64,000 nucleotides of DNA from Lachnospiraceae bacterium. Lineage in GTDB: Bacteria; Bacillota; Clostridia; Lachnospirales; Lachnospiraceae. Below the pieces are notes generated by a model. It ran no database searches. It saw only the letters and a list, made by a program, of their open reading frames with translations, and had not been told where the DNA came from. A program made the position numbers and the translations under genes. The DNA lies in contig CAJTDK010000001.1 in assembly GCA_910575105.1 (NCBI GenBank), positions 1 through 64,000 of the forward strand, given 5' to 3'. Shown piece after piece: positions 32,708-42,204 of this stretch (its first letter is position 1; every line of letters begins with the position of its first letter).

Positions 32708-34210
32708 TCAAAATACCCATGGCATCTCTTCTGCCCTGTGCAGCTTTTCAAGCCTTACTCCCTGCTCCTCATATTGGCGCAGGCTGTCAAAAATATCCTG
32801 ATCATATTTATATGTACAGATCAGCACGATATCTGGCTTCAGCCCAATAATCTCATCAGGGCCATGCACAAGTCTCTCATCGGCCATCTGTCCCCACATC
32901 TTTGGGTCACTGTTAAATTGCAGCCACTCAAATTCCGGTTCGCCAAAAAACTCCTGATAAAGCCTGATGATCAAATTCGAAAATCCTCCATTGGGATAAA
33001 GGCCGACTTTCTTATATCCTTTTTGGTACAAAAGCTCTCTCAGCCGCTCCTTATGCGCCTCTTTCGTAAAATAAACCTGCCCTGCCCGCCGGTACGTATC
33101 CGCCACAGCCTCTATGATCCCCAGCTTCTGCGTACACTGTTTTTCACACTTACCACACTTGATACATGGATTTTCTGCCGTTTCCGGTAGCCAGCCTTCA
33201 TCGTGAAGCAGCGGCCGGAACATCTGAATATGATAAAGCAGCTCCTCTGGCTCCATGCGGTTATAGGAAGCGGCCGGCGCAAACAAAAGGGCATTGCGGG
33301 CCTGCATGATCGCCGGCGTAGGAATTCCCTGAGGACATCCCTCACAGTACTTGCATCCTGTACAAAAATCCTCCAGGCCGGCAACACTTTTCATAACCCT
33401 CTCCAGCCTCTCTGCCGGCGGTTCCGGGTCAGGCCTGGTAAATACACTCAGGCTGTCTTTTAACTCTTCTTCATTTTTCACTCCGCCCAATACCAGGTCT
33501 ACCGCAGGATGCGCTTTTACAAACCGTAAAGCGGCATGGACCGTATTGCCTTCATCCTTGTCTCCGCAGGCGAATGAAAAATACTCTTTATTTTGGGCAA
33601 TAACGCCTCCCCCCAAAGGATTCATGACCGAGATGCCAATATCATTTTCATAAGCGGCATCCAAAACCGGAAGCATATTGGCAGCGCTGAGCATAGAATA
33701 TGAGATAGTGATTCCTTCAAATGCCTTGCTTTCAATTATTTTTTGTATATCTCCCGGCACGGCATGAAGGGAACAGCAGATATGATCGATGATCCCTTCT
33801 TCTTTCATCCGCAGAGCACCTTCATAAATGCCGCCCTTTTTCATAATTTTTTCAAATATGCAATAATTCCAAATCGTCCAGCATGTAAAATACTGGACTT
33901 TCTTAAGCCCCATTGTTTTGAGATACAGCTCTACGCGCCTGCGGGCGTCATCCGCCGTCCGGTCCTGCCCATACATCACTTTCGCCGTCACCGAGAATGG
34001 CCTGTCTGTCTGCTGAAATGCTTCTTTCAGCACAAACGGAGCCATACCGGCAGAATAATTATATCCAACGTCTATATAAGTTACCCCGCTTTCCAGAGCT
34101 TTACATACCAACTGTACCGACTTTTCAATACCTTTTGTATCATTCGGTCCCGAGATCGGGAACCGGGATGTACCAAGCCCAAGCGGGAAATGCTTACTGA
34201 AAATACTCAT
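32708..34210 (-). CDS. aldo/keto reductase with 4Fe-4S ferredoxin domain
   Basis: A 500-aa multidomain protein. Residues 1-270 are an AKR barrel (GLGTSRFPISG, YIDVGYNYSAGMAPFVLKEAF). Residues 280-375 carry ferredoxin-type cysteines (CTGCKYCEGCPQGIPTP and CIKCGKCEKQC). Residues 395-500 form a C-terminal domain (KKVGLYPNGGFSNLIIRLY) similar to the Rossmann-like module on other proteins of the operon. AKR-ferredoxin fusions reduce or rearrange small carbonyl compounds; inside this operon a role in making a modified sugar is likely but unproven. Confidence 0.82.
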   Translation of the reverse strand: MSIFSKHFPLGLGTSRFPISGPNDTKGIEKSVQLVCKALESGVTYIDVGYNYSAGMAPFVLKEAFQQTDRPFSVTAKVMYGQDRTADDARRRVELYLKTMGLKKVQYFTCWTIWNYCIFEKIMKKGGIYEGALRMKEEGIIDHICCSLHAVPGDIQKIIESKAFEGITISYSMLSAANMLPVLDAAYENDIGISVMNPLGGGVIAQNKEYFSFACGDKDEGNTVHAALRFVKAHPAVDLVLGGVKNEEELKDSLSVFTRPDPEPPAERLERVMKSVAGLEDFCTGCKYCEGCPQGIPTPAIMQARNALLFAPAASYNRMEPEELLYHIQMFRPLLHDEGWLPETAENPCIKCGKCEKQCTQKLGIIEAVADTYRRAGQVYFTKEAHKERLRELLYQKGYKKVGLYPNGGFSNLIIRLYQEFFGEPEFEWLQFNSDPKMWGQMADERLVHGPDEIIGLKPDIVLICTYKYDQDIFDSLRQYEEQGVRLEKLHRAEEMPWVF

Positions 34211-34225
34211 AAATACCTCCCTTTC

Positions 34226-35026
34226 CTACACCTGTTCCGCCGCCGGATATCTGGGCAGTATGTCCATATATTTCTGCTTACAGTACCGGCAGGAACGGCG
34301 GGCATGCTCATAAAACTGGGAAATGACCTCTCTCTTTTCTTCACGGCTCACGCGATCGTCCCTAAGACGCACGAAATCCCCTTCCTTCGGCGGGAACAGC
34401 CCCATCTCAAGCATAAAACAAGAATTTGCACAGCGGTGAAGCTTGCCGTCATAAACATGCATATTTTTAATGCGGTTCTGCGGGCAGTTCCGCGCATTTG
34501 CCTCAAGTACATACCCGGGTTCTTTCAAGTCATGCGGATTGGTGTTGTCAATCCATCCTCCAAAATACTGATCCTCATCATGGTATTTTTTCAGGTTGCA
34601 TTCTATCTTATGCTTCCCGCAAAAATCTACGAATTGATCCCTTGCTCTCGAAAGGTCACCATAATTGCTGATGTATATACTAAGCTTGTCTCCATATTGC
34701 AAAAGCGCCTCCTGCTCCTGCGGATTGGGAAATACTGTAGCGTTCGTCTCAATGATCAGGCGCTCAAAACGGTCAATATATTTCACTGCATAGCGAAGCA
34801 GATTCGCAAAGTCAGGGTAGACGAAGACCTCCCCGCCCACAAACTGCAACCAGACTACCTCGTCGAACAAATCAAAACAGGCGTCGATATCCCTGCAGAC
34901 ATCCTCCAAAGGAATATGCCGCCGCTTTACCGGACCATATAAAAAATCTCCGCACAGCTTGCAGTTCAGGCTGCAGTGGGTTGTCGGCACGATGGCCAGC
35001 CGACGGGCACTTATTTTTTCGTTCAT
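34226..35026 (-). CDS. radical SAM protein of the glycan operon
   Basis: A 266-aa radical SAM protein: LAIVPTTHCSLNCKLCGDF (CX3CX2C near residue 19), then VVWLQFVGGEVFVYPDFANLL and LIIETNATVFPNP. Additional cysteines follow (NCPQNRI, LHRCANSCFML, CRYCKQKYMDILP), suggesting a SPASM/twitch-like auxiliary cluster. The start MNEKI at 35026 follows GAAAGGAGA. It is 15 nt upstream of the AKR gene; both could act on the same substituent. Confidence 0.82.
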   Translation of the reverse strand: MNEKISARRLAIVPTTHCSLNCKLCGDFLYGPVKRRHIPLEDVCRDIDACFDLFDEVVWLQFVGGEVFVYPDFANLLRYAVKYIDRFERLIIETNATVFPNPQEQEALLQYGDKLSIYISNYGDLSRARDQFVDFCGKHKIECNLKKYHDEDQYFGGWIDNTNPHDLKEPGYVLEANARNCPQNRIKNMHVYDGKLHRCANSCFMLEMGLFPPKEGDFVRLRDDRVSREEKREVISQFYEHARRSCRYCKQKYMDILPRYPAAEQV

Positions 35027-35078
35027 TACTTTCTCCTTTCTACTACAAAACAAGCAAATTCAGATTTTGGAAAGCTTT

Positions 35079-36223
35079 TTAAACCGCGTATAGAATGATA
35101 TCCCAAAAGCTCCTTCCAATCTGCCAAAATGATATCTTATAATCATCCCGTATTTTCAAAATAGTCTGCAAAAGCTCATAAATATCCTCCGGTTTATGAT
35201 AGGCACAGATAATCATCTGCGGCTTTTGAGTCCGAATAATCTGCTCTGCTCCGAGCAATGCTTCCTTTTCCTCCCCTTCAATATCCATTTTAATGATAGT
35301 CGGCCATTGCTCCTGCGGTTTATCGGCAAAAAACAGATCCAATGATGTCACAGGGATTACAATAGTTTCTTCATTTTTATTTTGCGCAATATGTGAACCT
35401 ATAGAATCCGCTAACTGAGTACTCGCAAACCTTAATTCCGTTTCCTGGCTTGAAAGACCATAGGGTATAACATCAATCTTACTGTATTTTGAAAGGTTCT
35501 TAACCGCTTTCTGATAATTTTGTGGATCTGGCTCAAAAGAATAAATATATTTATAATTCTTGTCGTTTGCTTTCATATTGTTCATAAATTCTTCAGCAGT
35601 ATCCCCGACATATGCTCCTCCATCAAGATAAATCTCATCCTCTTGCAGTTCTATACCAGGAAAAGCAAAATATCCCTCCTCATATAAAGAATCAGGGGGA
35701 CAAGGCTGTCCGCACAAAAGCAATCTGATTCTGTCCAAGATCTTCTGTCTGGAGTGTCCGTCAGTGAAATAGTCATATGCCCATCGGTATCCTTCCAAAT
35801 ACTTTTCCCTGAACAGTTCCGGTGCTAATATCAGAGGAAAACGAAGAAATCCCATCTGTGCATCTGGGAATCCAGATATAATTAAGAAATCATAGATTTC
35901 CTGCTCGTATTGCCACGGCGTTATAAGTACAAAAGCATCACCGTAGTTTTCCAACAGCTCATCCGGTGAAATAATATCATAAATCTGTTCTTTATATTTA
36001 TACACCCCTGTTGCCTTACTATCGCAGACACAAGTGACTGTGATTCCAAAAAGAGCGCAGGTAAACAATGCAAACTCACAATTGCCTCCAGCCCCATATA
36101 ATATCAAAGGAGTATTTTTCTGCCCCCCCCCCCACTTAAATATTTTGCAAGCAGATTTCCAGGATAGCTTCTGACTGCCTCATTTTCAATTTCCGCATAT
36201 ATCTCATCAAAATTTTTCATCAT
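35079..36223 (-). CDS. FkbM-family methyltransferase, phase-variable, out of frame here
   Basis: The gene starts at the ATGATG of 36223 (AAGGG site) and encodes MKNFDEIYAEIENEAV... up to LSGGG. An 11-G tract (36123-36133) then throws it into a frame that stops at TGA nine bases later. With 12 or 9 G it would read through into LILYGAGGNCEFALF and give about 381 aa. The rest has a Rossmann-like domain (about 40-140) and a FkbM methyltransferase domain (LDGGAYVGDTAEEF, YSFEPDPQNYQKAVKNL, IIKMDIEGEEKEALLGAE). The product would O-methylate a glycan sugar. An internal start at 36107 is possible but has no good site. Confidence 0.8.
36123..36133 (-). repeat. poly-G (11) tract inside the FkbM gene
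   Basis: Eleven G on the coding strand after codons TTA-AGT. The count sets the reading frame: 11 gives an early TGA, 12 restores a full-length frame. It is a slipped-strand phase-variation site by its length and position. Confidence 0.92.
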
Positions 36224-36308
36224 TATTTTTCCCTTCTGGTATTGGTTTTTAAAATATACAAACAGGTGCTTCTTTAAAATTCTAAAACAATCTATTGTAA
36301 TTTCTCTA

Positions 36309-37346
36309 TTATATTTTTAGATATGAAAGCAATTCTTCCGCCCGACGATAATTTTTTTCTATTTCTGGTAATGCGGTAATCTTCTTTTTTATATCAAAAA
36401 CAAACTCTTCTCTTCCAGCCATATTACTAAACTGAGGATCTACATCACGAGTCAAAGTTTCTTTCCAAACTGGATCACTAAATACCTCCTGCAATAACTC
36501 CAGTTTCTTTTCCGTATTTAATTTAGCGGCAAACACATTCCCAGCCGCTTCATCCACAAGCGAAAGATGAATGGCATATAGAAAATCTTCATTTAGCTTG
36601 GAAACCTGACCATAAGATTCCAGATATTTTTTTGTAGCTTTCCACAAATCGCGATAACTGCTCAGTCCTGCCTCGATATCTATGTGTGAAAGGGAATGCG
36701 GATACTGATAATATTGATACATTGCCTTTCCATATATTCCTACCCTCTTTGCCTTTCGAAATAACCCTAATACCCAGCTAGAATCATTACAAACACGTTC
36801 CTTTTTAGGTGTATTCGTTGTTGATTTTGCTTTCAAAAATGGTACTGAATACAATTTACCCCATAGATAAGATGCAAAGCCTCTATATTGTATAAATGCA
36901 TCCGTAAAAAGCTGGTCGTAGATAATCAAATTATGTTCTAACGCCCGATGTTTTTGGACTTCGCCTGTAAATCCATTTATCTTGTTATATCCACATACAG
37001 CAATATCTAATTTATTTTTTTCTGCAAAATCAATCATTTTTTCTAGGAATTCAGACGTATACGTATCATCTGCATCACACCAAACGATATATTCTGCATC
37101 TGTAGCACGAACAAGTGTGTTGAAAATCGTCCCCCCATTAGGCGGGTCATTTTTATTCACATGAAGTGGTATAATACGCTCATCAATTTTACTGTAATCA
37201 AAAATAATATCTTCTGTATCATCTGTAGATGCATTATCAAGTATATAATATTCAAAATTAGAAAATGTCTGATTCCGTATGCTCTCTATTGTCCTCTTTA
37301 TTGTCATTTGTGCATTATATGCCATTGTAAAAACTATTACTTTCAT
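36309..37346 (-). CDS. GT2 glycosyltransferase, paralogue
   Basis: A 345-aa GT2 enzyme: KVIVFTMAYNAQMTIKRTIESI, YYILDNASTDDTEDII, WCDADDTYTSEFLEKM (DxD), ending with an ALPEIEKNYRRAEELLSYLKI tail. It is closely related to the gene at 31610, so a duplication within the operon is likely, with divergence in sugar or linkage. Its ATG overlaps the stop of the upstream radical SAM gene (TGATG). Confidence 0.88.
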   Translation of the reverse strand: MKVIVFTMAYNAQMTIKRTIESIRNQTFSNFEYYILDNASTDDTEDIIFDYSKIDERIIPLHVNKNDPPNGGTIFNTLVRATDAEYIVWCDADDTYTSEFLEKMIDFAEKNKLDIAVCGYNKINGFTGEVQKHRALEHNLIIYDQLFTDAFIQYRGFASYLWGKLYSVPFLKAKSTTNTPKKERVCNDSSWVLGLFRKAKRVGIYGKAMYQYYQYPHSLSHIDIEAGLSSYRDLWKATKKYLESYGQVSKLNEDFLYAIHLSLVDEAAGNVFAAKLNTEKKLELLQEVFSDPVWKETLTRDVDPQFSNMAGREEFVFDIKKKITALPEIEKNYRRAEELLSYLKI

Positions 37347-38737
37347 CAGTTATACTCTCCCAATTTTTCATTAAGCAAAGCCTGTTTCGCAATAAGCGCA
37401 AGAGATACATCATATTGTGACATAACAGCATCAAATCCATATTTATGCATATTGGCAATTATCTCTTTATTTACTTCACCATTTGTTATTGTTATAAATA
37501 CCGCATCCTCTTCATTATCCAATCCTTCAAAATTTGGGTGATGAATCGGACAGCCATCGTCTTGATCTGGAGTTTCACTGTCCTGCAATGAGGGAGGAGC
37601 TGCAATATCCCAAATTACAGCAGGTTTTTGTAAATCTAATGAATTCCATGTTTCCAACAAAACTTCACAATTTTTTCCGGCACCATAAAATATTAAATTA
37701 GGTGTTTGCAACAATACATCTAGTCGAGCACTGCACTGTCTGATCTTCGGAAGCTGATACAGTTCACCGTATATTTTCTTTAAATTGGCGTCGCCTAAAT
37801 AATTAATTAAACGAAATGGAATTTCTTTCTGAATAGCTTTCTGTACCAGCTGTACAGCAGTTTCTACAATATTCTGTTCATAAAAAGTTTCCTTCTTGAA
37901 ATCCCTTGTTTTAGTGAAATCCCCTGAAACAGACATTTCTACGATACCTATATCATTACAAATATCAATAAATCCGTCTACATCATCCTGGCCGCAGTTT
38001 TCATTCAATATAATATATTTTAAATATATCTGCGCGCCCTGTTCACTATATTTCTTTAAGTTTGCTATTACAGTTTTAAAAGCCCTTACACCCCTCACGA
38101 ATTGAAAAGTATCATTCGTACCCGCATCAATGCTGACGATCAGACTATTACGTTTACTTTTTTGCAGTATACGCGCCACCTGGTCATCGTATATTCCAGC
38201 ATTACTTGAAAATGTCGCGATATATGCATTCTCTTCAATAAATTCAAAATATTCTTTCCTCTTTGGATGTATCGCAATTTCTCCGGCCGCATAATCAATT
38301 TTCAAACGTTCAGATAACATATTGCGGTTCTTTAGCTCTTTAGCAATAGAAATACTATCATATGGTTCTGGACGATTTTTACCTTCTTTCAATCCCCGAT
38401 TTCTTTGCAAACCACAATAAATACAGGAAAACTGGCAATAACTCTGCACCCCAAAATTAATGAAATCGATTTTATATTCTGTGACTCCTTTTTTCCACTT
38501 ACGTTTTTGGAATAACGGGCAACCTTTACACGGTGCATCCGTCTGTTGATTCAGTTCAACAACTTGCTCCCTCATGACCAGAAAAGCGTCAATCGTGGAA
38601 ACTGGATCTTCTTTTGGAGCAACAAATCCTGGATTCTCTCTTTCACAGCAAAACATCAATCCCACATTTTGCATTGTAATTCCAGATTCAATATAACTGC
38701 AGCTCCAATATGCTTTATTCAAATCTTCTTTTTTCAT
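37346..38737 (-). CDS. radical SAM protein with appended Rossmann-like domain
   Basis: A 463-aa protein. After an N-terminal Cys-containing region (CKGCPLFQKRKW) comes the radical SAM motif CQFSCIYCGLQR (CX3CX2C near residue 112), then barrel elements (IVSIDAGTNDTFQFVRGV). The C-terminal 110 residues start NLIFYGAGKNCEVLLETW and match in style the YGAGGNCE domain of the FkbM protein two genes downstream. The role in the glycan pathway is unknown; it may set a sugar modification or a stereocentre. Confidence 0.8.
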   Translation of the reverse strand: MKKEDLNKAYWSCSYIESGITMQNVGLMFCCERENPGFVAPKEDPVSTIDAFLVMREQVVELNQQTDAPCKGCPLFQKRKWKKGVTEYKIDFINFGVQSYCQFSCIYCGLQRNRGLKEGKNRPEPYDSISIAKELKNRNMLSERLKIDYAAGEIAIHPKRKEYFEFIEENAYIATFSSNAGIYDDQVARILQKSKRNSLIVSIDAGTNDTFQFVRGVRAFKTVIANLKKYSEQGAQIYLKYIILNENCGQDDVDGFIDICNDIGIVEMSVSGDFTKTRDFKKETFYEQNIVETAVQLVQKAIQKEIPFRLINYLGDANLKKIYGELYQLPKIRQCSARLDVLLQTPNLIFYGAGKNCEVLLETWNSLDLQKPAVIWDIAAPPSLQDSETPDQDDGCPIHHPNFEGLDNEEDAVFITITNGEVNKEIIANMHKYGFDAVMSQYDVSLALIAKQALLNEKLGEYN

Positions 38738-38747
38738 GGTATTCTCC

Positions 38748-39668
38748 TCAAATATATTTTCCTACCCATTCCCTCTCAAAATCAAGTATCTCCGCCGAAC
38801 TCAAAAACTCCTCCCTGTGTTCCCTAAGTTCTTGTATCATCCGATCCAGTTGAATCCCGCAATCCCTGATCTGCAGCCTGTTGATCTTCTCCACCATCGA
38901 TATCATAAACGACCATTCAAAATAGCGGAAGGTCTGCGCATAATCCGGGAATTTCTCGCTCAGCCATTCTGTCCTTGTGCGGTAAGCATACAGATATTCC
39001 TCCAGTGCAGCCGCCGTCAGCAGCCGGTGATCAGTAGTCCACGCTGAGTGATTCCCTTCATGGCGGTAAAACGTATATTTCGGAAGACCGTGATATGCAA
39101 CTTTATCTGCTTCCGCCAGCAGCCGGTACATCAGCGCAATATCATCATAGGCCCCTTCCTCTGGAAAATGGAGCCTGTCCGCAAGCTTGCGGCAAAACAG
39201 CTTCGTTGGAAATGCCATATTATATTTTTTCCGCCACATCAGCTCAACAAGCGCTTCCCTGGCCGTCATAACCTTCTTTTCATCGAATACCTTATCCGCC
39301 GCACCGCAGATGGATACGTCCGCATCGTTTTCCACCGCAAGACGATATAAGAATTCCAAAAAATCCGGTTCCGCCCAGTCGTCATCATCGATAAAGGTAA
39401 TATATTCTCCACAGGCGGCAGAAAGCCCCGTGTTTCTTCCCGAACCAATATTCCCTTTTTCCCGGTGGATCACCCGGATCCTGACATCCTTCAGGGCGTA
39501 TTCATCTGCAAGATTTCCGCTGCGGTCGCAGGAACCATTATCGACGATAATGAACTCAAAATCCGACTCCGTCTGGTTAAGAATACTTTCTATCGCCCTG
39601 GGTACAAGCCTTTCCCGATTATAAGTCAGCATGATCACACTTATCTTCGGCCTTTTTTCTTCACTCAC
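38748..39668 (-). CDS. GT2 glycosyltransferase
   Basis: A 306-aa GT2 enzyme: KISVIMLTYNRERLVPRAIESILNQTESDFEFIIVDNGS, then FIDDDDWAEPDFL (DxD near residue 85), and the C-terminal RLQIRDCGIQLDRMI. The GTG at 39668 is the best start, with GGAGG 7 nt upstream; an ATG further upstream has no site. It is more distant from the two paralogous GT2 genes in the operon. Confidence 0.87.
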   Translation of the reverse strand: MSEEKRPKISVIMLTYNRERLVPRAIESILNQTESDFEFIIVDNGSCDRSGNLADEYALKDVRIRVIHREKGNIGSGRNTGLSAACGEYITFIDDDDWAEPDFLEFLYRLAVENDADVSICGAADKVFDEKKVMTAREALVELMWRKKYNMAFPTKLFCRKLADRLHFPEEGAYDDIALMYRLLAEADKVAYHGLPKYTFYRHEGNHSAWTTDHRLLTAAALEEYLYAYRTRTEWLSEKFPDYAQTFRYFEWSFMISMVEKINRLQIRDCGIQLDRMIQELREHREEFLSSAEILDFEREWVGKYI

Positions 39669-39686
39669 TGCCCAACCTCCGCACAT

Positions 39687-41375
39687 TTATTCTAATGCCT
39701 TCTTTTTTAAGAACTCATAAATTTTCTGACCTGCCGTACCATCTGCGTTTACCGTAAAATCCCGAAACATCTGTATCTGCAGCCGCTGATATTCCTCTGC
39801 CTCCGGATACTTCTCCCGATGTAAGACAAAATCAATAAATCGATCGGTATAATGATTAAAATGCATATTTTGCATCACGTCTTCTTCTAAAAAATTGTCC
39901 CACCAGATGCAAACATTCCAGTCTCCGACATTCGCTCCTTTAGCCGCACGCATATTGTGAAGCCGTCCCGCCAGCGGCGCGTGGAAATCCCCGCCGTCAT
40001 CATAGACCGGCTGCGGCAGCGCTTTTGTGACCGATGGAATATAAAACGGCTTTCCTGTAGCCATATAAAGCAAAAGAAGCGAGCTTTCATCCGAAATCAT
40101 CCCATCGCTCCATGCGATTGCCCTGTGCAGATCCTCCGTATCGTCAAAGATCCCTCCGCCTGAATCTTTAAACTCCTGGGAAAGCTCCAGATATTCCTGT
40201 AAAAAATCGGGACGCATAGAGCGAAGTGTTGCCTCAAATAACGGATGCGGACGCCACCATAGGATAACGTCATCATTTCCTTGAAAGTCTTTTATGATCT
40301 GGCGAAGCTTTCCAAAGTACCAGCTATCACAAGGCGGATACTCTCCCATAACCTCCGCCCGCTGTGCACTGGATTTCAATAGCTCTGACAGGCTCGTATT
40401 ATAAAGAACCACTTTTTTGCCCTCGATCTTCCTCTGCCACTTTTCCGGCAAATGATAATCCTCTCTTCCTGTGTTCAGGATCTTATCGAATTTGGGAGAA
40501 CCAAGAGGAATAAACTTCTTACGGATCCTCTCCGGCGTCATGTGATATTGCCGTGCAATCTCCGGATACGCCGCGAACATCGTTCCGTGCGATTCGGCAA
40601 GTTCTTTGGAATACCGGATATCATAATGGGCATGCAGATGCACCGGAAGCGGCACACTATTCTTCTTAATATCCCCCTGCAGATCTTCCGCCCACGGATC
40701 CCGGTACTGCCAGTAAGGCAGACCATACTCGATATACACCAGCATATCCGTACAGTCTTTCAGGCGGCTGCTGTAATAATCCGGGTGGACAGAAGTTACA
40801 TAATTCTGGCCATCATAAGGATTCATAATGAATATCACGTCGGGCCGGCGGACTTTTACATCATATTCCCTCCAGTCTGTCAGCTCATATGCTGCAGGAT
40901 AGCAGCCCGGCCCTTCCAGATGCATCTGACCGAAACTTCCGTCCGGATTACGGTCGTAAAACGGAATCGGGACAAAATATGCATCACAGGAGGGATCCTC
41001 TTTTGCTGCAAAATATACACTCTCCAGAGAATCCGACATGCTCGCCTTATTACAGAAAAAGACCATCTCTATCTTATCTGCCCTCAGGCTGCCGATCTCT
41101 TCCTCGAGCTTACGAACCATCTTGTTTATCTGTTTTACCGGAACCTTTCCCTGCGAAGCATAATACAGCATTTCATAAAGCTCCTTTAAGAGCTTCAAAA
41201 ACTCCGCATCCTCATCAAATACCATTTCTGCATGTTCAAATATTTTATAAACAAAATCCTGTATATCTGCACACAGGTTTAAAAATCTATCCTTTTTCTG
41301 TATTTTCAGCTCTTTGCAGGCCGTATCCAACGTTTTTACCAAATCAGAAAACTGTCTTATCTGTAACTTCCGCAT
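39687..41375 (-). CDS. CDP-glycerol glycerophosphotransferase-like protein
   Basis: A 562-aa protein. The C-terminal half has TagB/TagF (CDP-glycerol glycerophosphotransferase) hallmarks: the GT-B fold with IPLGSPKFDKIL, VILWWRPHPLFEATL and SDGMISDESSLLLLYMATGKP. The N-terminal 120 residues are helical and unrecognised. The enzyme would transfer a polyol phosphate or a sugar from a CDP-activated donor onto a glycan. That fits the cytidylyltransferase gene 3 nt upstream. It has no membrane segment and is longer than usual. Confidence 0.78.
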   Translation of the reverse strand: MRKLQIRQFSDLVKTLDTACKELKIQKKDRFLNLCADIQDFVYKIFEHAEMVFDEDAEFLKLLKELYEMLYYASQGKVPVKQINKMVRKLEEEIGSLRADKIEMVFFCNKASMSDSLESVYFAAKEDPSCDAYFVPIPFYDRNPDGSFGQMHLEGPGCYPAAYELTDWREYDVKVRRPDVIFIMNPYDGQNYVTSVHPDYYSSRLKDCTDMLVYIEYGLPYWQYRDPWAEDLQGDIKKNSVPLPVHLHAHYDIRYSKELAESHGTMFAAYPEIARQYHMTPERIRKKFIPLGSPKFDKILNTGREDYHLPEKWQRKIEGKKVVLYNTSLSELLKSSAQRAEVMGEYPPCDSWYFGKLRQIIKDFQGNDDVILWWRPHPLFEATLRSMRPDFLQEYLELSQEFKDSGGGIFDDTEDLHRAIAWSDGMISDESSLLLLYMATGKPFYIPSVTKALPQPVYDDGGDFHAPLAGRLHNMRAAKGANVGDWNVCIWWDNFLEEDVMQNMHFNHYTDRFIDFVLHREKYPEAEEYQRLQIQMFRDFTVNADGTAGQKIYEFLKKKALE

Positions 41376-41378
41376 GGC

Positions 41379-42158
41379 TTACCAAACCTTCCAGGGCGCG
41401 CTGCCGTTATTCCAGTGAGTTTCAAGAAAATATCTGTCTCGCTGGGTATCCATACACTGCCAGTAACCGCTATGCTTGTATATCCCAAGCTTTCCTTCCT
41501 TCGCCATCGTTTCCAAAGGAATCTTCTCCAGCACACAATTATCATCATCGCCAAGATATTGGAACACTTCCGGCTCCATCACCATAAAACCGCCGTTGAC
41601 CCAGCCTCCGTCTCCTTCTCTCTTTTCCCGGAAGTCAATAATCCTTTCTTCTGCGGAATCTAATTCCAGGACTCCAAAACGGCTTCTTGGCTGTATCGCC
41701 GTCAATGTTGCCGCCGTGCCGATATTCCGATGCGTCTTTAGCAGCAGTTCCAGATCTATATTGCCCACGCCGTCTCCATAAGTCAGCATAAAGGCTTCAT
41801 CCCCGATATATTTTTGTATCCGCTTTATCCTCGCGCCAGTCTGCGCATACCATCCGGTATCCACCAGTGTGACACGCCATGGTTCTGCTATATTTTCGTG
41901 AACGACCATTTTATTCTTTTTAGAAAAGTCAAACGTCACATCAGAGCAATGAAGATAATAGTCTGCAAAATACTCCTTTATGGCATAGCCTTTGTATCCG
42001 CAGCAGATCACAAAATCATGAAAACCAAAATGTGAGTAATATTTCATGATATGCCACAAGATTGGCTGTTCTCCGATGGTGATCATCGGTTTTGGTTTCA
42101 AATGGCTTTCTTCGCTGATCCGCGTTCCCAGCCCGCCTGCTAAAATTACAACTTTCAT
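41379..42158 (-). CDS. rfbF: glucose-1-phosphate cytidylyltransferase
   Basis: A 259-aa nucleotidyltransferase, MKVVILAGGLGTRISEESHLKPKPMITIG, with GDGVGNIDLELLLKTH (metal-binding Asp) and the RfbF-type tails FMVMEPEVFQYL and YKHSGYWQCMDTQRDRYFLE. The enzyme makes CDP-glucose from glucose-1-phosphate and CTP. No CDP-glucose dehydratase is in the operon, so CDP-glucose or a relative may be used directly or completed elsewhere. ATG 42158 has GGGAGA upstream. First gene of the ten-gene glycan operon. Confidence 0.88.
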   Translation of the reverse strand: MKVVILAGGLGTRISEESHLKPKPMITIGEQPILWHIMKYYSHFGFHDFVICCGYKGYAIKEYFADYYLHCSDVTFDFSKKNKMVVHENIAEPWRVTLVDTGWYAQTGARIKRIQKYIGDEAFMLTYGDGVGNIDLELLLKTHRNIGTAATLTAIQPRSRFGVLELDSAEERIIDFREKREGDGGWVNGGFMVMEPEVFQYLGDDDNCVLEKIPLETMAKEGKLGIYKHSGYWQCMDTQRDRYFLETHWNNGSAPWKVW

Positions 42159-42204
42159 TACGCATTTCTCCCAGTATTTTCTGCCAATACTTTTTCGCAT
42201 TTTA

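Noticed and set aside
33743-34942. 399-codon plus-strand frame opposite the AKR and radical SAM genes
   Set aside because: It spans two well-supported genes on the other strand and lacks any domain; it is open by chance codon bias.
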